10,000 nucleotides of DNA from Desulfarculus sp. GTDB lineage: Bacteria; Desulfobacterota; Desulfarculia; Desulfarculales; Desulfarculaceae. A program made the translations under genes and the position numbers. The stretch spans positions 1 through 10,000 of the forward strand of contig JAIWNN010000033.1 of NCBI GenBank assembly GCA_020216805.1, given 5' to 3'. The notes beneath the pieces are model-generated. The model did no database searches. It was given only the letters and a program-made list of their open reading frames with translations, and was not told where the DNA came from. Shown here piece after piece: positions 6,225 through 10,000 of the stretch. Numbering within the stretch: position 1 is the first letter of the stretch; the number at the start of each line of letters is the position of its first letter.

Positions 6225-7961
6225 TTGGACAGACGGCCACCTCGAATTCGCGATCACGCCTGGGTGGCGCGGATCGCCGCGGCGCTGCTGGCGCTTTTGC
6301 TCGGCCTGGGGCTGGCCCGCGCCGCCGATCCCGGACCCCCCGCGCCCCTGGCCCCCCTGCGCCTGGCGGTTCTGGAGGATCCGCAGGCCAACCTGGATTT
6401 CGTCACCATTCCGGTGCGCTCGCAGCAAGGCGCCTTCACCCCCCTGCCCGGAACGGACCTCTCTCTGGGCTCGCGCCGCAGCCCCTGCTGGGTGCGGCTG
6501 GATCTGCCCGCCCCGAAACCCGATTCCGGCCAGGCCTGGTTCCTGGAGCTGGAGAAGGGGATCATCGACCAGGTGGACCTCTATCTACCCCTGATCCAGC
6601 CCCCGGGGGAGTGGCTGCAGGTCGCGGCCGGGATCCTCCGTCCCCGACCCCCGGAGCAGGAGGATTTCCGCAGCCAGGTCTTCCGCCTGCCCGCCGACCT
6701 GGACTGGGGGCGGCCCTGCTACCTGCGCCTGGCCTGCCGAATGCCGTTGAGCATGAACCTGCGGTTGTGGAGCGACGACGGCCTGCTGGCCATGGTCTAC
6801 CGCGACAGCCTGGCCTTCGGTCTGATCTACGGCGTCATGGGCGCCATGCTCCTGTTCAATCTGGCGATGTACCTCTCCCTGCGCGACCGGGTCTACCTGA
6901 ACTATCTGGCCTTGGTGGGCAGCATGCTCCTGGCCCAGGTGGTGATGCAGGGCCATCTTCGCTCGTTGCTCACCATGCCCAGCCCCACCCTGCCCCAGCT
7001 CCAGAGCTTCACCATGGGCTGCTCGCTGTTTTTCGCCGCCCTGTTCACCCGCGGGTTCCTGCTGACCCCGGTCAACGCCCCCTTCTGGGACAAGCTTCTG
7101 AACGTCTTCATGGTCATGGCGTTGGGAGTGCTGTTCCTCTCGGCCATGAACCGGGCCGACCTGGCCCTGGGGCTGGGCTACGTCGCCGCCACCCTGGGCC
7201 CCATCCACGGCCTGATCGCGGGCTGGGTCTGCCTGCGGCGGGGGTTCCGACCGGCGGGGTGGTTCATGCTGGCCTGGCTGGCCCTGCTCCTGGGCGTCCT
7301 GGGTTTCCTCCTGGGCCATCTGGGCCTGGCCCCCAAGCTGACCCTGGTCCTGCCCGCCAGCCGGACCCTGGCCGCGGTCCTGCTCGCCTTCGCCCTGACC
7401 CTCCGGGTGCGCGAGCTGCACCAGGAGCGGGAGCAACTGGCCCAGAGCCAGCGCCGCTATCGCGAGATGTCCATGACCGACGGCCTGACCGGACTCTACA
7501 ACCGGCGCTATTTCGAAAGCCGCCTGGCCAGCGAGCTGGACCACGCCCGGCGGCTGGACAACCCGTTGTCCCTGATCATGCTGGACTTGGACGATTTCAA
7601 GGCTTTCAACGACCGCCACGGCCACCTGGCTGGAGACCAGGTCCTCAAGGCCCTGGCCGCGGTCCTGCGCCTGAGCCTGCGCGAGGGCGACTGCGCCTGC
7701 CGCTATGGCGGGGAGGAGTTCGCGGTGATTCTGCCGGCCAGCGACCTGGAGGGGGCCCGGCTGGTGGCCGAGAGGGTGCGCGCCGGCATGGAGCGGGGCC
7801 TTTTTCGCGAGACCCCGGGCTTGGCGGCCGAGGTCACCCTCAGCCTGGGTGTGGCCCGGCTGCGCGATGACGAGGACGCCCACGGCCTGGTGGCCCGGGC
7901 CGACCTGGCCCTGTACCGCGCCAAGGCCGCCGGCAAGAACCGGGTGGAGATGGCCGACTAG
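6225..7961 (+). CDS. Membrane diguanylate cyclase, 7TMR-DISM sensor with GGDEF domain
   Basis: This protein of about 578 residues is predicted to make c-di-GMP from two GTP in response to a periplasmic ligand. The order is: a signal peptide with cleavage after ARA (residue 33), a periplasmic 7TMR-DISMED2-like beta domain (about 40-175), a seven-helix 7TMR-DISM membrane block (about 190-393), a short coiled coil (ELHQEREQLAQSQRRYREM), and a GGDEF domain from MTDGLTGLYN at 417 to the end. Catalytic features are intact: D454 in LDLDDFK, N462, and GGEEF at 495-499. An RxxD inhibitory site (R486-D489) lies exactly five residues before GGEEF, so product feedback is expected. The start is uncertain. 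TTG 6225 is preferred because AGAGG ends six bases upstream; a TTG at 6219 touches that motif, and GTG 6264 has no ribosome site. There is no EAL domain. It is a single gene whose stop abuts that of the next gene. Confidence 0.92.
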   Translation: MDRRPPRIRDHAWVARIAAALLALLLGLGLARAADPGPPAPLAPLRLAVLEDPQANLDFVTIPVRSQQGAFTPLPGTDLSLGSRRSPCWVRLDLPAPKPDSGQAWFLELEKGIIDQVDLYLPLIQPPGEWLQVAAGILRPRPPEQEDFRSQVFRLPADLDWGRPCYLRLACRMPLSMNLRLWSDDGLLAMVYRDSLAFGLIYGVMGAMLLFNLAMYLSLRDRVYLNYLALVGSMLLAQVVMQGHLRSLLTMPSPTLPQLQSFTMGCSLFFAALFTRGFLLTPVNAPFWDKLLNVFMVMALGVLFLSAMNRADLALGLGYVAATLGPIHGLIAGWVCLRRGFRPAGWFMLAWLALLLGVLGFLLGHLGLAPKLTLVLPASRTLAAVLLAFALTLRVRELHQEREQLAQSQRRYREMSMTDGLTGLYNRRYFESRLASELDHARRLDNPLSLIMLDLDDFKAFNDRHGHLAGDQVLKALAAVLRLSLREGDCACRYGGEEFAVILPASDLEGARLVAERVRAGMERGLFRETPGLAAEVTLSLGVARLRDDEDAHGLVARADLALYRAKAAGKNRVEMAD

Positions 7962-8615
7962 CTAGGGCAGCGGCAGGACGTAGGCCAGCATCATCCAGAA
8001 ATGGCAGAAGCTGCCGCCCAGGACGAAGAGGTGCCAAATCTCGTGGAAGCCGAAACGGCCGGGCCAGGGGTCGGGGCGCTTGAGGGCGTAGATCACCGCT
8101 CCGCCGGAGTAGCACAGCCCGCCCAGGCCCAGCCAGACCAGTCCGCCCAGGGGCAGGCCGTGCCAGAGGGGGGAGATGGCGGTCAGGGCGGCCCAGCCCA
8201 ACAGCAGATAGACGGCGGTGGAGAGCCAGCGGGGGGCCTCCAGCCAGAAGAGCTTCATCAGGATGCCCAACAGGGCCACCCCCCAGACCGCGCCCAAGAG
8301 CGACCAACCCCAGGCCCCGCGCAGGGGCACCAGGCACAGGGGGGTGTAGGTGCCGGCGATGAGGAGGAAGATCATCACGTGGTCCAGGCGGCGCATGACC
8401 AAGGTGCCGCGCTCGCTCAAGCGCAGGCTGTGGTAGAGGCCGCTGGAGGTGTAGAGCAGGACCATGGCCGCGCCATAGACCGAGAAGGAGACCACGTGCC
8501 AGGCGCTGGCGTAGATGGCGGCCAGGGTGACCAGGATGGTCAGGCCCAGGGCCGCGGCCAGGGCCCCGGCCAGGTGGGAGACGGCGCTGAAGGGATCTTT
8601 CATGCAGGTGAACAT
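7962..8615 (-). CDS. Hemolysin III / PAQR-family membrane protein (TrhA/YqfA-like)
   Basis: This is an inner-membrane protein of 217 residues (213 if it starts at ATG 8603) with about seven hydrophobic helices. The family hallmarks are present: SSGLYH with H62, the LDH segment with D78 before a helix ending AGTYTP, and the last-helix H191-x3-H195 motif in FHEIWHLF, with another histidine at 205. In PAQR proteins these residues surround a zinc site. Despite the name, bacterial members are rarely true hemolysins; E. coli TrhA has been linked to membrane-energy and lipid homeostasis, so the role here is open. Neither ATG has a good ribosome site. I chose 8615 because a weak GGGACGG lies about eight bases upstream. 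The gene is transcribed toward the cyclase gene, and the two stop codons are directly adjacent. Confidence 0.88.
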   Translation of the reverse strand: MFTCMKDPFSAVSHLAGALAAALGLTILVTLAAIYASAWHVVSFSVYGAAMVLLYTSSGLYHSLRLSERGTLVMRRLDHVMIFLLIAGTYTPLCLVPLRGAWGWSLLGAVWGVALLGILMKLFWLEAPRWLSTAVYLLLGWAALTAISPLWHGLPLGGLVWLGLGGLCYSGGAVIYALKRPDPWPGRFGFHEIWHLFVLGGSFCHFWMMLAYVLPLP

Positions 8616-8649
8616 TTTCGCACCGTCCCGGGCAAGAGGTTTGAGTTCG

Positions 8650-8655
8650 ACTATA
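8650..8655 (-). promoter_or_regulatory. Weak -10 element for the hemolysin III-family gene
   Basis: The minus strand reads TATAGT, five of six bases matching TATAAT, about 35 bases before the ATG at 8615. The sequence 17 bases upstream (TGGCTT) is a poor -35. The 149-base divergent gap has no other obvious promoter on this strand. Confidence 0.28.
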
Positions 8656-8764
8656 CCCCCACCGACGAGGCGAAGCCAGACGCGCAAGGGCACAGATGGC
8701 GGGTGGGTTGGCGAAATTCGGTCCGGGGGCTGGGAAAAGGCCGTCCCGGGCCCATAATTGGGGC

Positions 8765-9607
8765 ATGTCCGACCGCGCCCAAGCCACCCTGCTCCTGATT
8801 CTGGCCGCCGTGCTCTGGAGCTCGGGCGGCCTTTTGATCAAGCTGGTGGATTGGACGCCCCTGGCCATCGCCGGCGCGCGCAGCGCCGTGGCCGGGATTT
8901 TGGTGGCCCTTTTGCTGCGCGGTCGGCTGGGGGTGGACTTCAGCCGCCCCCAGCTCGTGGCCAGCCTGGCCTACGCCGGGGCGGTGATCAGCTTCGTGAC
9001 CGCCACCAAGCTGACCACCGCCGCCAACGCCATCCTGCTGCAATACACCAGCCCCCTCTACGCCGCGCTGTTGGCCCCGCGCCTTTTGGGCGAGCCCACC
9101 CGGCGCGGCGACTGGCTCTTCATCGCCCTGGCCCTGATCGGCATGGGTCTGTTCTTCGGCGATAAGCTCAGCCCCCAGGGCCTGGGCGGCAACCTGCTGG
9201 CGCTGTTTTCCGGCCTGTGCGTGGCGGTGCTGGCCCTGGCCCTGCGCCGGACCGGCGCGGCATCCTCCAGCCCCATCGCCCTGGGCAACTTCCTGGCCGC
9301 GCTGATCTGCCTGCCCTTCGTCCTGGCCGCGCCCTGGCCGGGCTGGGAGGCCCTTGGCATCATCGCCCTGTTGGGGGTGGTGCAGCTGGGTCTGCCCTAC
9401 TACCTCTACTCCCTGGCCGTGCGCCGGGTCTCGGCCCTGGAGGCGACCCTGATCCCGGCCCTGGAGCCGGTCCTCAACCCGCTGTGGGTGGCCCTGTTCC
9501 TGGGCGAGATCCCGGGCTGGTGGTCGATGGTGGGCGGGGTGGTGGTGCTGGGGGCGGTGACGGCCTGGGGGCTGCTGCGCTCCCGGGCCCGGGTGCGGGT
9601 GGCCTGA
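8765..9607 (+). CDS. EamA/DMT-superfamily transporter
   Basis: This 280-residue inner-membrane protein has about ten hydrophobic helices arranged as two EamA repeats, the drug/metabolite transporter plan. The first repeat opens with LLLILAAVLWSSGGLLIKL and ends with LLQYTSPLYAALLA followed by LGE (E110). The second repeats the pattern as LIPALEPVLNPLWVALFLGE (E248). These paired 'P..A/N..L...GE' segments are the most characteristic EamA feature. Members export or take up amino acids, nucleosides or drugs, and no substrate can be named from sequence. The start is ATG 8765, where the protein begins MSDRAQ just before helix 1. It has only a weak GGGG close upstream. An upstream in-frame ATG at 8696 would add a polar, glycine-rich tail unlike the family. 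It is a single gene, divergent from the hemolysin III-family gene. Confidence 0.9.
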   Translation: MSDRAQATLLLILAAVLWSSGGLLIKLVDWTPLAIAGARSAVAGILVALLLRGRLGVDFSRPQLVASLAYAGAVISFVTATKLTTAANAILLQYTSPLYAALLAPRLLGEPTRRGDWLFIALALIGMGLFFGDKLSPQGLGGNLLALFSGLCVAVLALALRRTGAASSSPIALGNFLAALICLPFVLAAPWPGWEALGIIALLGVVQLGLPYYLYSLAVRRVSALEATLIPALEPVLNPLWVALFLGEIPGWWSMVGGVVVLGAVTAWGLLRSRARVRVA

Positions 9608-9646
9608 ATCCGGCGCGCCGTCGGGAGTCTCTCCGGGATTTTCATC

Positions 9647-9662
9647 TCCGCGCCCACGCGGA
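9647..9662 (+). terminator. Small stem-loop after the EamA gene, possible weak terminator
   Basis: TCCGCG and CGCGGA pair perfectly around a CCCA tetraloop, 40 bases past the transporter stop. The following sequence, CAAGGATCTTCTT, is only modestly U-rich. A ten-base palindrome, CGGCGCGCCG, at 9611-9620 precedes it. This could be a weak or Rho-aided terminator separating the transporter from the enolase gene. Confidence 0.3.
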
Positions 9663-9698
9663 CAAGGATCTTCTTGACGCCCGGGCGGTCTGCCGTTC

Positions 9699-9727
9699 TT
9701 GACACCGCCAAACCCAGCGTATAGGTT
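9699..9727 (+). promoter_or_regulatory. Candidate sigma70 promoter of enolase
   Basis: TTGACA at 9699-9704 is a perfect -35. Downstream is TATAGGTT at 9720-9727. Reading TATAGG as the -10 gives a short 15-base spacer, while TAGGTT gives 17 bases with a poorer hexamer. The predicted start near 9733 leaves about 40 bases before the enolase ATG. A six-base inverted repeat (GGCGGT at 9684-9689, ACCGCC at 9704-9709) straddles the -35 and could be an operator. Confidence 0.55.
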
Positions 9728-9742
9728 AGGGCCAATCGGTGA

Positions 9743-10000
<258 letters not shown>

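Noticed and set aside
6585..7883. Long open frames in other frames of the diguanylate cyclase region
   Set aside because: Gln/Gly/Pro-rich translations without domains, explained by the codon bias of the real gene.

Overview
This is a GC-rich stretch (mostly C/G third positions, with GTG and TTG starts in use) of an ordinary bacterial chromosome. It is densely coded, with every gap shorter than 250 bases, and I see no mobile elements, RNA genes or CRISPR. The gene set (three-domain NifU with NifS used apart from nitrogenase genes, methylmalonyl-CoA epimerase, a short MetE/UROD-like protein, 7TMR-DISM diguanylate cyclase) suggests an anaerobic, GC-rich Desulfobacterota ('deltaproteobacterial') relative, perhaps near Desulfarculus. 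That placement is inference only.

Layout. (1) 1-764, minus: a MetE/UROD-superfamily protein, cut by the window's left edge. It diverges from (2) 946-2853, plus: a secreted lytic transglycosylase with a large unrecognised N-terminal region. A strong GC hairpin at 2887-2920 lies between it and (3) a convergent four-gene minus-strand operon at 5978-2942, in the order methylmalonyl-CoA epimerase, GNAT acetyltransferase, nifU, nifS. The gaps in this operon are 29 and 27 nt, and nifU and nifS share a 4-nt GTGA overlap. (4) 6225-7961, plus: a membrane diguanylate cyclase (7TMR-DISM sensor plus GGDEF) that diverges from the operon across a 246-nt control region. (5) 7962-8615, minus: a hemolysin III/PAQR-family membrane protein whose stop codon directly abuts that of the cyclase. 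(6) 8765-9607, plus: an EamA/DMT-family transporter. (7) 9773-10000, plus: the 5' end of enolase, with its own promoter.

Function. NifS strips sulfur from cysteine and NifU assembles Fe-S clusters on it, so the operon probably supplies general Fe-S clusters. The epimerase serves the propionyl-CoA/methylmalonyl-CoA route, and its link to Fe-S assembly looks like shared expression rather than a shared pathway. The cyclase couples a periplasmic signal to c-di-GMP and keeps both its active site and its product-inhibition site. The remaining genes are independent single units. I found no evidence of an undescribed multi-gene system; the least explained parts are the N-terminal half of the transglycosylase and the role of the MetE/UROD-like protein.
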